Below are positions 16,650 through 25,075 of a DNA stretch of 64,000 nucleotides, in pieces. The stretch lies in the NCBI RefSeq assembly GCF_001653515.1, contig NZ_LYOY01000040.1:1116001-1180000 (forward strand), given 5' to 3'. Position 1 is the stretch's first letter. Each line of letters opens with the position of its first letter. The notes beneath the pieces were generated by a model, which did not search any database, was not told the DNA's origin, and worked only from the letters and a program-made list of their open reading frames with translations. The DNA comes from Streptomyces sp. ERV7 (lineage in GTDB: Bacteria > Actinomycetota > Actinomycetes > Streptomycetales > Streptomycetaceae). The translations under genes were made by a program, and so were the position numbers.

Positions 16650-18656
16650 ATGTCGGAGGCGGAGCAGTCGCGGGAGCCCCAGCGGGACGGGCGGAAGGAG
16701 TCCGGCGGGAAAGCCGAGGGCCGACTCCTGGCCGAGCGGTACCGGCTCGGGGATGTGCTCGGCCGTGGAGGCATGGGCACGGTCTGGCGTGCCGTCGACG
16801 AGACGCTGGGCCGTACCGTCGCCGTCAAGGAGCTGCGCTTTCCCAGCAGCATCGACGAGGACGAGAAGCGCCGGCTGATCACGCGCACCCTGCGTGAGGC
16901 CAAGGCGATCGCCCGGATCCGCAACACCAGCGCGGTGACGGTCTACGACGTCGTGGACGAGGACGACCGGCCGTGGATCGTCATGGAGCTCGTCGAGGGC
17001 AAGTCGCTCGCCGAAGCGGTGCGCGAGGACGGGGTGCTGACGCCGCGCCGGGCCGCCGAGGTCGGGCTCGCCATCCTCGACGTGCTGCGCTCCGCGCACC
17101 GCGAGGGCATCCTGCACCGCGATGTGAAGCCGTCCAACGTGCTGATCGCCGAGGACGGCCGGGTCGTGCTCACCGACTTCGGTATCGCCCAGGTCGAGGG
17201 CGACCCCTCCATCACCTCGACGGGCATGCTCGTCGGCGCCCCCTCGTACATCTCGCCGGAGCGCGCCCGCGGCCACAAGCCCGGCCCGGCCGCCGACCTG
17301 TGGTCGCTGGGCGGCCTGCTCTATGCGTGCGTGGAGGGCGTCCCGCCGTACGACAAGGGCTCCGCCATCGCGACGCTGACCGCGGTGATGACCGAGCCGG
17401 TGGACCCGCCGACGAACGCGGGGCCGTTCCTGGAGAAGGTCATCTACGGCCTGCTCGCCAAGGACCCCGAGCAGCGGCTCGACAACGAGGCGGCGCGCGC
17501 GCTGCTCACCGAGGTGCTGCACGCCCCGGAGCAGCCCGTGCGGGCACCGGAGCCGGTGTCGTCCGAGGTGACCCGGGTCGTGGCGCTGCCCCCCGTGCCC
17601 GGCGAGCCCAAGGGCGAGGCGGGCGCCGCCAAGGCGAAGGAGGTGGCCGACGCGGCCGCCGACCGGATGCGCGGCGCCTTCAAGTCCGTGCGGAACGCGG
17701 CGGTGGCCGCGCAGACCACGGCCAAGGAGAAGGCGAAGGACAAGGCGAAGGACAAGGCGGCCGCCAGGCCGGTCGCCTCCGGGTCGGCGCCCGTCGCGCC
17801 GCCGGCGCCGTCCGGCCCGCCCGCGACGGTGCGGGCCCCGCTCACCGATGTCGTCCCGCGCCGGACACTGGTGATCATCGCGGTCGTCGCGGCGCTGGCC
17901 GTGCTCGGGACGGTGCTCGCGGTCGCGTTCAGCGGCGGCGGTGACGACAAGGGCAAGGGCGGCAAGGGCGACAACAAGGCGTCGAGCGGTGCCACCGCGG
18001 GCGGCGACGCCGGCGGCAAGGGCAAGACCGGCGGCACCCAGGGCACCGGCCAGGGGAACGGCCAGCAGCAGGGCCAGACTCAGACCCAGGGGCAGACCCA
18101 GGGCCAGAACGGCGGCAAGACGCCCTCGTCCCCCCAGACCCCCGGGTCCGGTGGCGACGGCAACGGCAACGGCAATGGCAACGGGGCGGGCGCCGGGCTG
18201 CCCAGCGGGTACGCGATGGTCACCGACGCCGACTTCCACTTCTCGATGGCCATGCCCGCCGGGTTCCGGCGCATCGCCATAGCCGGGGACAACTCCGGCG
18301 GTATATACGCGGTGGGCGGCGGCTTCCCGCGCGTCCAGGTCGACTTCAACAAGAAGCCGAGCGACGACGCCAAGCGGGCCTGGCTGGAGCTGTCCGGTGC
18401 GGTCGCCGGGAGCAGCAGCAACTACCATCTGCTCGGGGTCCAGAAGGTCGACTACAAGGGGTACCCGACAGTCGCCGACTGGCAGTTCGAGCGGGATCAG
18501 AGCGGCGAGCGGGTACGGATACTCAACCGCGGCTTCAAGGTCGACGCGTCGCACGGCTACGCGATCATGATCACCTGCAAGACGGCCGAGTGGGACAGTG
18601 ACGCGTGTGTGACGCTGCGCAAGACGGCGTTCGACACGTTCAGCCCCAAGGACTGA
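16650..18656 (+). CDS. Eukaryotic-type Ser/Thr protein kinase, membrane anchored (kinase 1 of cluster)
   Basis: 668 residues. Kinase domain about 30-300 with the glycine loop GRGGMGTVWRA, the VAIK lysine in AVKELRF, HRDVKPSN (about 156) and DFG in VLTDFGIAQ, so it should be active. A juxtamembrane Ala/Lys-rich stretch (KEKAKDKAKDKA) leads to a single membrane span (RRTLVIIAVVAALAVLG), then an extracellular linker of Gly, Gln, Asn and Thr repeats (NGNGNGNG) and a conserved C-terminal sensor-like domain. First of four kinase genes in a row. In S. coelicolor a kinase cluster at this position (including pkaI) has been tied to spore-wall synthesis; the link here is by position. ATG 16650 has GAGGGGA upstream. 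Confidence 0.92.
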   Translation: MSEAEQSREPQRDGRKESGGKAEGRLLAERYRLGDVLGRGGMGTVWRAVDETLGRTVAVKELRFPSSIDEDEKRRLITRTLREAKAIARIRNTSAVTVYDVVDEDDRPWIVMELVEGKSLAEAVREDGVLTPRRAAEVGLAILDVLRSAHREGILHRDVKPSNVLIAEDGRVVLTDFGIAQVEGDPSITSTGMLVGAPSYISPERARGHKPGPAADLWSLGGLLYACVEGVPPYDKGSAIATLTAVMTEPVDPPTNAGPFLEKVIYGLLAKDPEQRLDNEAARALLTEVLHAPEQPVRAPEPVSSEVTRVVALPPVPGEPKGEAGAAKAKEVADAAADRMRGAFKSVRNAAVAAQTTAKEKAKDKAKDKAAARPVASGSAPVAPPAPSGPPATVRAPLTDVVPRRTLVIIAVVAALAVLGTVLAVAFSGGGDDKGKGGKGDNKASSGATAGGDAGGKGKTGGTQGTGQGNGQQQGQTQTQGQTQGQNGGKTPSSPQTPGSGGDGNGNGNGNGAGAGLPSGYAMVTDADFHFSMAMPAGFRRIAIAGDNSGGIYAVGGGFPRVQVDFNKKPSDDAKRAWLELSGAVAGSSSNYHLLGVQKVDYKGYPTVADWQFERDQSGERVRILNRGFKVDASHGYAIMITCKTAEWDSDACVTLRKTAFDTFSPKD

Positions 18657-18763
18657 GCAGGCCACGTATCGTGAGAGCTCGCGGACCGTACGCAGTCACA
18701 ATGGGCCGGTAAACGACCGGAATTGAGCGGGTTCGGGGGAACAGCGCGCTGTGGGGAGGCGTC

Positions 18764-19903
18764 GTGGACGACTACGCGGGTCGGGTGCTCGCCGACCGCT
18801 ATCGGCTGCCGCTGCCCTCCTCCGACGAGTACGAGCCCGTGGAGACCCGGGCCTTCGACACCTACAGCGGCCAGGAAGTCCTGGTGCGGCAGGTGCCGCT
18901 GCCGGAGGTCGTGGACGCGGAGGTACAGGGCGCGGACGGGCGGTACGGGGACGGGTACCGCGCCGGAGCGGCGCGGCGGCCCGCCGATCCCGCCCTGCGG
19001 CGTGCGATCGAGGCGGCCCAGGCGGCCGCGCAGATCCCCGACCACCCCCGGCTCGACCAGGTCTTCGACGTCTTCGCGGAGGACGGCTCGCTGTGGATCG
19101 TCAGCGAGCTGGTCATGGCCCGGCCGCTGGCCGCGCTCCTCGCCGAGCAGCCGATGGCGCCGTACCGGGCGGCGGAGGTCGCCTCCGACGTGCTGACCGC
19201 GCTGCGCGTGCTGCACGCGCACGGCTGGACGCACCGCAACATCACCGAGCGCACGGTGTTGATATGCGATGACGGCCGCGTGATGCTGACCGGTCTGGCG
19301 GTCGGCGCGGCGGAGGAGGCGCTGTGCGGCTATGTGGTGGTGCCGCCGCCACTCGGTGAGGAGGGCGACGACTTCGGCGTCCCGGGGGCGGCCGACGCCG
19401 CCGGGGCCGCGTGGTCCGATGCCGCCGAGGCCGCGTGGTCCGATGCCCAGGGCTCCCCGTACTCCCAGGGCTCCCCGTACTCCGAGAGCTCTCAGGGCGC
19501 CCTGGAATCCCAGGACTCCTCGTACCCGCAGGACGCCCAGGACTCCCGGAGCTCCCAGGACGCCCGCAACTCCCAGGACTCCCAGAGCTCCTGGAACTCA
19601 CCTGACTCCCAGGACGCCCCGGGCTCCCCGGACTTCGGTGGTCCGGACGCTCCCGGTGGCTCCTACGGCGGTCCGGCCGCCCAGGCTGCCCCCGTGCCGC
19701 ACCCCGCCTCCCTGCCCTCCACCAGGGCGCCCGCGCTGCCTGCGGGGTGGTCCCCCGCGGGGCCGGGCGGGGACGAGCAGGGTGGCACCGCTTCCCCTCG
19801 CTCATCGTTCCTGTGGCCATCATGCCGCACGGGGCCGCGCCCGCCCGGTCGATTCCGTCTCGTGACCTCGCACCCCGCTCCGGCGCGGCCCCGTGCGGCA
19901 TGA
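18764..19903 (+). pseudogene. Pseudokinase truncated after its N-lobe, C-terminal half replaced (kinase 2)
   Basis: The 379-codon frame starts MDDYAGRVLADRYRLPLPSS, as in a known Streptomyces pseudokinase family. The N-lobe and part of the C-lobe are present, but the catalytic motif reads HRNITERT instead of HRDxxxxN, there is no DFG (MLTGLAVG), and no VAIK lysine. Related proteins, from memory, continue with the C-lobe, a membrane span and an extracellular domain; here the sequence turns into a Ser/Gln/Asp/Pro-rich repeat tract (QDSRSSQDARNSQDSQSS) and then into the antisense of the next gene's start (58-bp inverted repeat, 19784-19841). I think the original 3' half was lost. It could still make a short cytoplasmic protein. 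Confidence 0.65.
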
Positions 19904-19939
19904 TGGCCACAGGAACGATGAGCGAGGGGAAGCGGTGCC
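19784..19939. repeat. 58-bp perfect inverted repeat with 40-bp loop
   Basis: Left arm 19784-19841 is the exact reverse complement of right arm 19882-19939. The right arm contains the ribosome-binding site and GTG start of kinase 3; the left arm is the end of the broken kinase 2 frame. A transcript crossing it would form a very stable hairpin that buries the kinase 3 start. Confidence 0.97.
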
Positions 19940-21530
19940 CGCACCAGCCAGTGATCCGCGTGGTGGCGCGGCCGATGACCGTCTCATCGCCGGGCGTTAC
20001 CGGCCGACGGCCCGACTCGGCCGCGGTGGCATGGGTACCGTCTGGCGCGCCACCGACCAGCTCCTGAACCGCCAGGTCGCCGTCAAGGAGCTGCACCCCG
20101 ACGGCGGCGCCCCGGCCACCGCGGCGCTGCGCGAGGCGCGCGCCGTGGCGCAGTTCAAGCACCCGCACGTCATCGTCGTCCACGACGTCGTCGAGCAGGA
20201 CGGGCGCTCGTACATCGTGATGGAGCTGGTCGAGGGCGGCTCGCTCGCCGACCGGCTGCGCGGCAGCGGTCCGGTCGACGCCCCCGAGGCGGCCCGGATC
20301 GGCATCGCGCTGCTTGGGGCGCTGAGCACCGCACACCGCCAGGGCGTCCTCCACCGCGACCTCAAGCCCGCCAACGTCCTCCTGGAGGAGGGCACCGGCC
20401 GGGTCGTGCTCACCGACTTCGGCATCGCCCAGCTGCCCGGGTCCACCACGATCAGCGAGGACGGGGCGTTCGTCGGCTCGCCCGAGTACACCTCGCCGGA
20501 GCGGATGCAGGGCGCCGCCGCCGGGCCGGAGTCCGATCTGTGGTCCCTGGGCGCGCTCCTGTGCGCCGCGCTGAGCGGCGAATCCCCCTTCCACCGCGAC
20601 TCGTTGGGCGGTGTGCTGCACGCGGTGGTCACCGACGAGATCCGGCCGCCCCAGGCGGCCGAGCCGCTGCTGCCGGTCGTGCGCGGACTGCTGGAGCGCG
20701 ACCCCGGGCGCAGGCTCGCCGCCGACGAGGCGCACGAGCTGCTGCGCGCGTACGTGTCGACCGGCTCCACTCCCGTGGCGCCCAGGCACTACACGCCGAC
20801 CGAGCGGGTCGCCGTGACCAAGCCGGCGGGCAGGCCCCGGACCAGGGCCGCGCTGATCGCGGCCGGCCTGGTCGTCGTCCTCGGCGGCGCGGGCGCGGCC
20901 ACCGCGGTGCTGCTGAGCGGCGGTGACGAGGGCGGTGGACGGGCCCAGGCGGCGGCGGGCGGCCCCAGCACGGCCACGGTCACCGCGTCCTCCCCGGCCG
21001 AACCGGGCCCGCCAGGACCCACCGTGACGGTCACCCGCTCCTCGGCCACCCGCTCCGGCGAGCCGACCCCGACCCCGGTCGGCACGGCCCCCGCCGGGTA
21101 CCGCCACCTCCGCGACCCGGACGGCTTCAGCCTCACGGTCCCGGCGGGCTTCGTCCGTACCACCGACGACAGACGGGTCTTCTACGTGTCGCCGGACGGG
21201 GCCTTCCGGCTGGGCATCCGGCTGCAGCAGTCCGTCTCCGGCGGCCCGCTCGGCGTGATGAGCAACGCCCACGCCAACGGGCCCTCCACCAACCGCGGCT
21301 ACCGGAACGGCAAGGTCGTCGCCACCACCCACCAGGGCCATGAGGCGGCGCTGTGGGAGTTCAGCTGGAGCGGCTTCAGCGCGGCCGAGGGCCCCCGGCA
21401 CACCTACGACGAGTGCTGGGACGAGAACGGCACGATGTACGACGTGTGGGTCTCGGCGCCGGTCGCGCGGCTGGACGAGGCCAAGCGGCACTTCGACACC
21501 GCGCTCGACTCCTTCACCCCGGCGGCCTGA
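19935..21530 (+). CDS. Eukaryotic-type Ser/Thr protein kinase, membrane anchored (kinase 3)
   Basis: 531 residues. Kinase domain about 18-285 with GRGGMGTVWRA, AVKELHPDG, HRDLKPANVL and VLTDFGIAQL, all active-type motifs. It is followed by a membrane span (ALIAAGLVVVLGGAGAATAVLL, about 296-318) and a C-terminal extracellular domain of about 170 residues with a Ser/Thr/Pro-rich linker. The GTG at 19935, preceded by GAGGGGAAGC, gives the N terminus VPAPASDPRGG; earlier GTG/ATG codons at 19893-19918 lie inside the inverted repeat. Expression may be limited by that foldback if it forms in the mRNA. Confidence 0.9.
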   Translation: MPAPASDPRGGAADDRLIAGRYRPTARLGRGGMGTVWRATDQLLNRQVAVKELHPDGGAPATAALREARAVAQFKHPHVIVVHDVVEQDGRSYIVMELVEGGSLADRLRGSGPVDAPEAARIGIALLGALSTAHRQGVLHRDLKPANVLLEEGTGRVVLTDFGIAQLPGSTTISEDGAFVGSPEYTSPERMQGAAAGPESDLWSLGALLCAALSGESPFHRDSLGGVLHAVVTDEIRPPQAAEPLLPVVRGLLERDPGRRLAADEAHELLRAYVSTGSTPVAPRHYTPTERVAVTKPAGRPRTRAALIAAGLVVVLGGAGAATAVLLSGGDEGGGRAQAAAGGPSTATVTASSPAEPGPPGPTVTVTRSSATRSGEPTPTPVGTAPAGYRHLRDPDGFSLTVPAGFVRTTDDRRVFYVSPDGAFRLGIRLQQSVSGGPLGVMSNAHANGPSTNRGYRNGKVVATTHQGHEAALWEFSWSGFSAAEGPRHTYDECWDENGTMYDVWVSAPVARLDEAKRHFDTALDSFTPAA

Positions 21531-21623
21531 ACCGTTCCCCTCCGCCCGTTACCGGGTCACGGCTCCGTATCCCCTCGGCCCCCTCGGTTGGTCTCCGCCG
21601 GGGTGGTTCGACAGGATGTGTGC

Positions 21624-23288
21624 ATGACGAACGATGGGGGACGGGCGAACGAGCCCACCAGTTACGGCCTGCGGCCACCGCAGTCCGTGCCGCGGCAGCC
21701 GGAGCCCGGGCAGCCGGCCGTGCCGCCGCAGTACGAGCCGACGCAGGAGGTCACCGGCGGGGAGAGGGAGTCCGCGTCGGGCGCGGGCCGGGTGCTCGGC
21801 GGCCGCTACCGGCTCGTCGACCGCCTCGGCCACGGTGGGATGGGCACGGTCTGGCGGGCCCACGACGAGGTGGTGGACCGCGAGGTGGCGGTCAAGGAGC
21901 CCCGCGTGCCGGACCACTTGAGCGAGCGCGAGCGCGCCACCGTCCATCTGCGGATGCAGCGTGAGGCGCGGGCCGCCGCCCGGATAGACCACCCCTGTGT
22001 GGTCACCATGCACGACGTGGTCGTCGAGGACGACAAGCCGTGGATCGTCATGGAGCTGGTGCGCGGCCACTCGCTCGCCGACCGGCTCCAGGAGGGCACC
22101 CTCGACGTCCGCGAGGCCGCCCGGATCGGGCTCTCGGTGCTCGGCGCGCTCTCCGCCGCGCACGAGGCGGGCGTTCTGCACCGCGATGTGAAGCCCGCCA
22201 ACGTCCTGCTCGGACGCGGCGACCGGGTCGTGCTCACCGACTTCGGCATAGCCCAGGTCGAGGGCGAGCAGGGCCTCACCGAGACCGGCGCCTTCGTCGG
22301 CTCGCCCGAGTACATCGCCCCGGAGCGGGTGCTCGGCCAGCGGCCGGGCCCGGAGTCCGACCTCTGGTCGCTCGGCGTGGTGCTGTACGCGGCGGTCGAG
22401 GGCGTGTCCCCGTACCGGCGCAGCAACACCCCCGCCACCCTCCAGGCGGTCCTCTCCGCCGAGCCGCAGATCCCGGCCAGGGGCTCGGGCGCCTTCGGCA
22501 CGCTGGTGATGCAGCTGCTGCGCAAGGACCCGGCGGCGCGGCCGGGACCGGCCGAGATCCGCCAGACCCTGGAGTCGGTCGCCCACCCGGCGCCCGCCTC
22601 GCCGGCCGCGACCCGGCTGCTCGCGGACGCGGGGGCGGGCGCGGCCGAAGGGCTGCGCGCCTGGGTGCCTCCGGTGCTGGCCCGCAGCCGGCGCGCCCGG
22701 TACGGCCTGGGCGGCGCGGCGGTGGCGGTGGCGGCGGCGCTGGTGCTGGTGCTCGTCCAGCCCTTCCACAGCGAGGGACTCCCCTCCGGCTGGCAGGTCC
22801 GGCCGGAGAACGAGGTGCTCAACGCGGATGTGGCGGTGCCCGGCGACTACCGGCGGGTGCAGTCCGACAAGACGGACGCGCTCTGGTACTACGACCCCAG
22901 CGGGATCTTCGAGATCGACTTCTGGCGTACCGACACCGACAGCGACAGCGACAAGGACGCGATCGGGGACTCGGCCGCCGCCTGGGAGGCGCACTACAGG
23001 GAAGGCGGTGACCAGAAGACGGAGATGAGGGACGCCGAGGTGGAGTCCAGTGCCGTCAAGTTCCAGGGCAAGGACGCCACCGAGCTGGTCACCGACTACA
23101 CCCCGTACAGCACCTCGTCGAGCGTCGTCGACCCGTACCGCTTCACGTACTACGAGCTGCTCGTCCCCGGGAAGGGCTCGGTCTACTGGAGGATGCGGGT
23201 CAAGGCACCCGCCGACGGGCAGGCCGCGAAGGACGGTGAAAAGCTGTTCGAGCATGTGCGTGACGGGCTGAAGATCCGTGACCTGTAG
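21624..23288 (+). CDS. Eukaryotic-type Ser/Thr protein kinase, membrane anchored (kinase 4)
   Basis: 554 residues. A 55-residue Pro-rich N terminus precedes a kinase domain (about 60-320) with GHGGMGTVWRAHDEVV, AVKEPRVP, HRDVKPANVLL and VLTDFGIAQVE. After a linker, a single membrane span (about 357-379, GLGGAAVAVAAALVLVLVQ) leads to an extracellular domain of about 170 residues similar in layout to that of kinase 3. ATG 21624 chosen because AGGA lies upstream; a GTG at 21588 adds 12 residues. Last of the kinase cluster; a gap of 117 bp with small palindromes separates it from gabD2. Confidence 0.9.
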   Translation: MTNDGGRANEPTSYGLRPPQSVPRQPEPGQPAVPPQYEPTQEVTGGERESASGAGRVLGGRYRLVDRLGHGGMGTVWRAHDEVVDREVAVKEPRVPDHLSERERATVHLRMQREARAAARIDHPCVVTMHDVVVEDDKPWIVMELVRGHSLADRLQEGTLDVREAARIGLSVLGALSAAHEAGVLHRDVKPANVLLGRGDRVVLTDFGIAQVEGEQGLTETGAFVGSPEYIAPERVLGQRPGPESDLWSLGVVLYAAVEGVSPYRRSNTPATLQAVLSAEPQIPARGSGAFGTLVMQLLRKDPAARPGPAEIRQTLESVAHPAPASPAATRLLADAGAGAAEGLRAWVPPVLARSRRARYGLGGAAVAVAAALVLVLVQPFHSEGLPSGWQVRPENEVLNADVAVPGDYRRVQSDKTDALWYYDPSGIFEIDFWRTDTDSDSDKDAIGDSAAAWEAHYREGGDQKTEMRDAEVESSAVKFQGKDATELVTDYTPYSTSSSVVDPYRFTYYELLVPGKGSVYWRMRVKAPADGQAAKDGEKLFEHVRDGLKIRDL

Positions 23289-23405
23289 AGGAACAACGCG
23301 CTGATCAGCGCTTATGTCGCCAGTGGTCGCTGGCGCGGTGGTGAGGGTTCCGAAAAGTGTTACCGGCGGGTACCCAAACCGCCGTGCCCGGCATACGCTC
23401 GCCCC

Positions 23406-25022
23406 ATGACGGACTCGCAGGCCACGCCCACCAGCACCCGTACGAACCCGGTCGCCGCCGCCCCGTCGGGCGCCCGCACCGCGGCCGATGTGGTCACCCC
23501 GGAGGTGGTCGCCAAGCTCACCCGGGGAGTGGCCGGCTCCGGCCGTACGGCCAACCACACGCCGTTCACCGGCGACAAGCTGGCGGACCTGCCCGAGTCC
23601 ACGCCCGACGACGTCGCCGGGGCCTTCGCGCGGGCCCGCGCCGCCCAGCCCGCCTGGGCCGCGACCCCGGCCCGGCAGCGCGCCGCCGTCCTGCTGCGCT
23701 TCCACGACCTGGTCCTGGCCCGCCAGGCCGAGGTCCTCGACCTCATCCAGCTGGAGACCGGCAAGGCCCGCCTCCACGCGCACGAGGAGGTCCAGGCGGT
23801 CGCCGTGGCCGCGCGCCACTACGGCCGCAAGGCGCCCGCGTATCTGCGCCCGAGGCGCCACACCGGTGTCGTGCCGACCCTCACCAAGGTCACCGAACTG
23901 CGCCAGCCGCGCGGGGTGGTGGGGCAGATCGCGCCCTGGAACTACCCGTTCGAGCTGTCCGTCGGTGACGCGCTGCCCGCCTTCGTCTCCGGCAACGCCG
24001 TGGTGATGAAGCCCGACACCGAGACCGCGCTCACCGCACTGTGGGCCCGTGACCTGCTGATCGAGGCCGGGCTTCCGGCCGAGGTGTTCCAGGTGGTCCT
24101 CGGCGAGGGCCCGGTCGTCGGCCCCGAGGTCGTCAAGCACGCCGACTACGTCTCCTTCACCGGCTCGACCCGCACCGGCCGCGAGGTCGCCCAGGGGGCC
24201 GCGGCCCGACTGGTCGGCGTCTCGCTGGAGTTGGGCGGCAAGAACGCGATGCTGGTGCTGCGCGACGCCGACGTGGAGAAGGCGGCCGCGGGCGCGGTCC
24301 GCGCCTGCTTCTCCTCGGCGGGCCAGCTCTGCATCTCCATCGAGCGGCTGTACGTCCACGAGTCGGTCGCGGACGCCTTCGTGGAGCGCTTCGCCGCCCG
24401 TACCAAGGCGATGCGGCTCGGCAACTCCCTCGCGTACGGGGCCGACATGGGCTCGCTGGTCGGCGAGCGCCAGCTGGAGACCGTGACCCGGCACGTCGAG
24501 GAGGCCGTCGCCAAGGGCGCCCGGCTGGTCGCGGGCGGCGTCGCCCGCCCCGACATCGGCCCGCTCTTCTACGAGCCGACGATCCTGGACGGCGTCGAGG
24601 CCCCGATGGCCGTCTGCACCGAGGAGACCTTCGGCCCGGTCGTCTCGGTCTACCGGTTCACGGACGAGGACGAGGTGATCGAGACCGCCAACGCGACCCC
24701 GTACGGCCTCAACTCCTCGGTCTGGACGAAGGACTCCAGGCGCGGCCACGAGGTCGCCGCCCGGCTGCGCACCGGCACGGTCAACATCAACGAGGGGTAC
24801 GCCCCGGCGTACGGCAGCGTCCAGTCCCCGATGGGCGGCATGAAGGACTCCGGCCTCGGCCGCCGCCACGGCTCCGAGGGCATCCTCAAGTACACCGAGG
24901 CCCAGACCGTCGCCCAGCAGCGGATCCTGCCGCTCGCCCCGTCCTTCGGGATGGACGACGAGAAGTACGCCGCGTTCATGAGCCGCAGCCTGAAGGCGAT
25001 GAAGGCCCTGCGCCTGCGCTGA
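23406..25022 (+). CDS. gabD2: NADP-dependent succinate-semialdehyde dehydrogenase
   Basis: 538-residue aldehyde dehydrogenase, which oxidises succinic semialdehyde to succinate with NAD(P)+. The oxyanion Asn is in QIAPWNYPFELS (about 179-190), FTGSTRTGREVA is the cofactor turn (about 257-268), the catalytic Glu is in SLELGGKNAML (about 276-286) and the catalytic Cys in SSAGQLCISIERL (about 303-315). The QLCIS and YAPAYGSVQSPMGGMKDSGLGRRH signatures in outline match the actinobacterial GabD2/SucD-type class. A GMC oxidoreductase starts 54 bp downstream, so the two are probably an operon. Confidence 0.93.
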   Translation: MTDSQATPTSTRTNPVAAAPSGARTAADVVTPEVVAKLTRGVAGSGRTANHTPFTGDKLADLPESTPDDVAGAFARARAAQPAWAATPARQRAAVLLRFHDLVLARQAEVLDLIQLETGKARLHAHEEVQAVAVAARHYGRKAPAYLRPRRHTGVVPTLTKVTELRQPRGVVGQIAPWNYPFELSVGDALPAFVSGNAVVMKPDTETALTALWARDLLIEAGLPAEVFQVVLGEGPVVGPEVVKHADYVSFTGSTRTGREVAQGAAARLVGVSLELGGKNAMLVLRDADVEKAAAGAVRACFSSAGQLCISIERLYVHESVADAFVERFAARTKAMRLGNSLAYGADMGSLVGERQLETVTRHVEEAVAKGARLVAGGVARPDIGPLFYEPTILDGVEAPMAVCTEETFGPVVSVYRFTDEDEVIETANATPYGLNSSVWTKDSRRGHEVAARLRTGTVNINEGYAPAYGSVQSPMGGMKDSGLGRRHGSEGILKYTEAQTVAQQRILPLAPSFGMDDEKYAAFMSRSLKAMKALRLR

Positions 25023-25075
25023 CCCCGACCGTCCCCGTTCCGCCCCGCCCTTTCTGTTTCGTACGAGGAGAGCCG

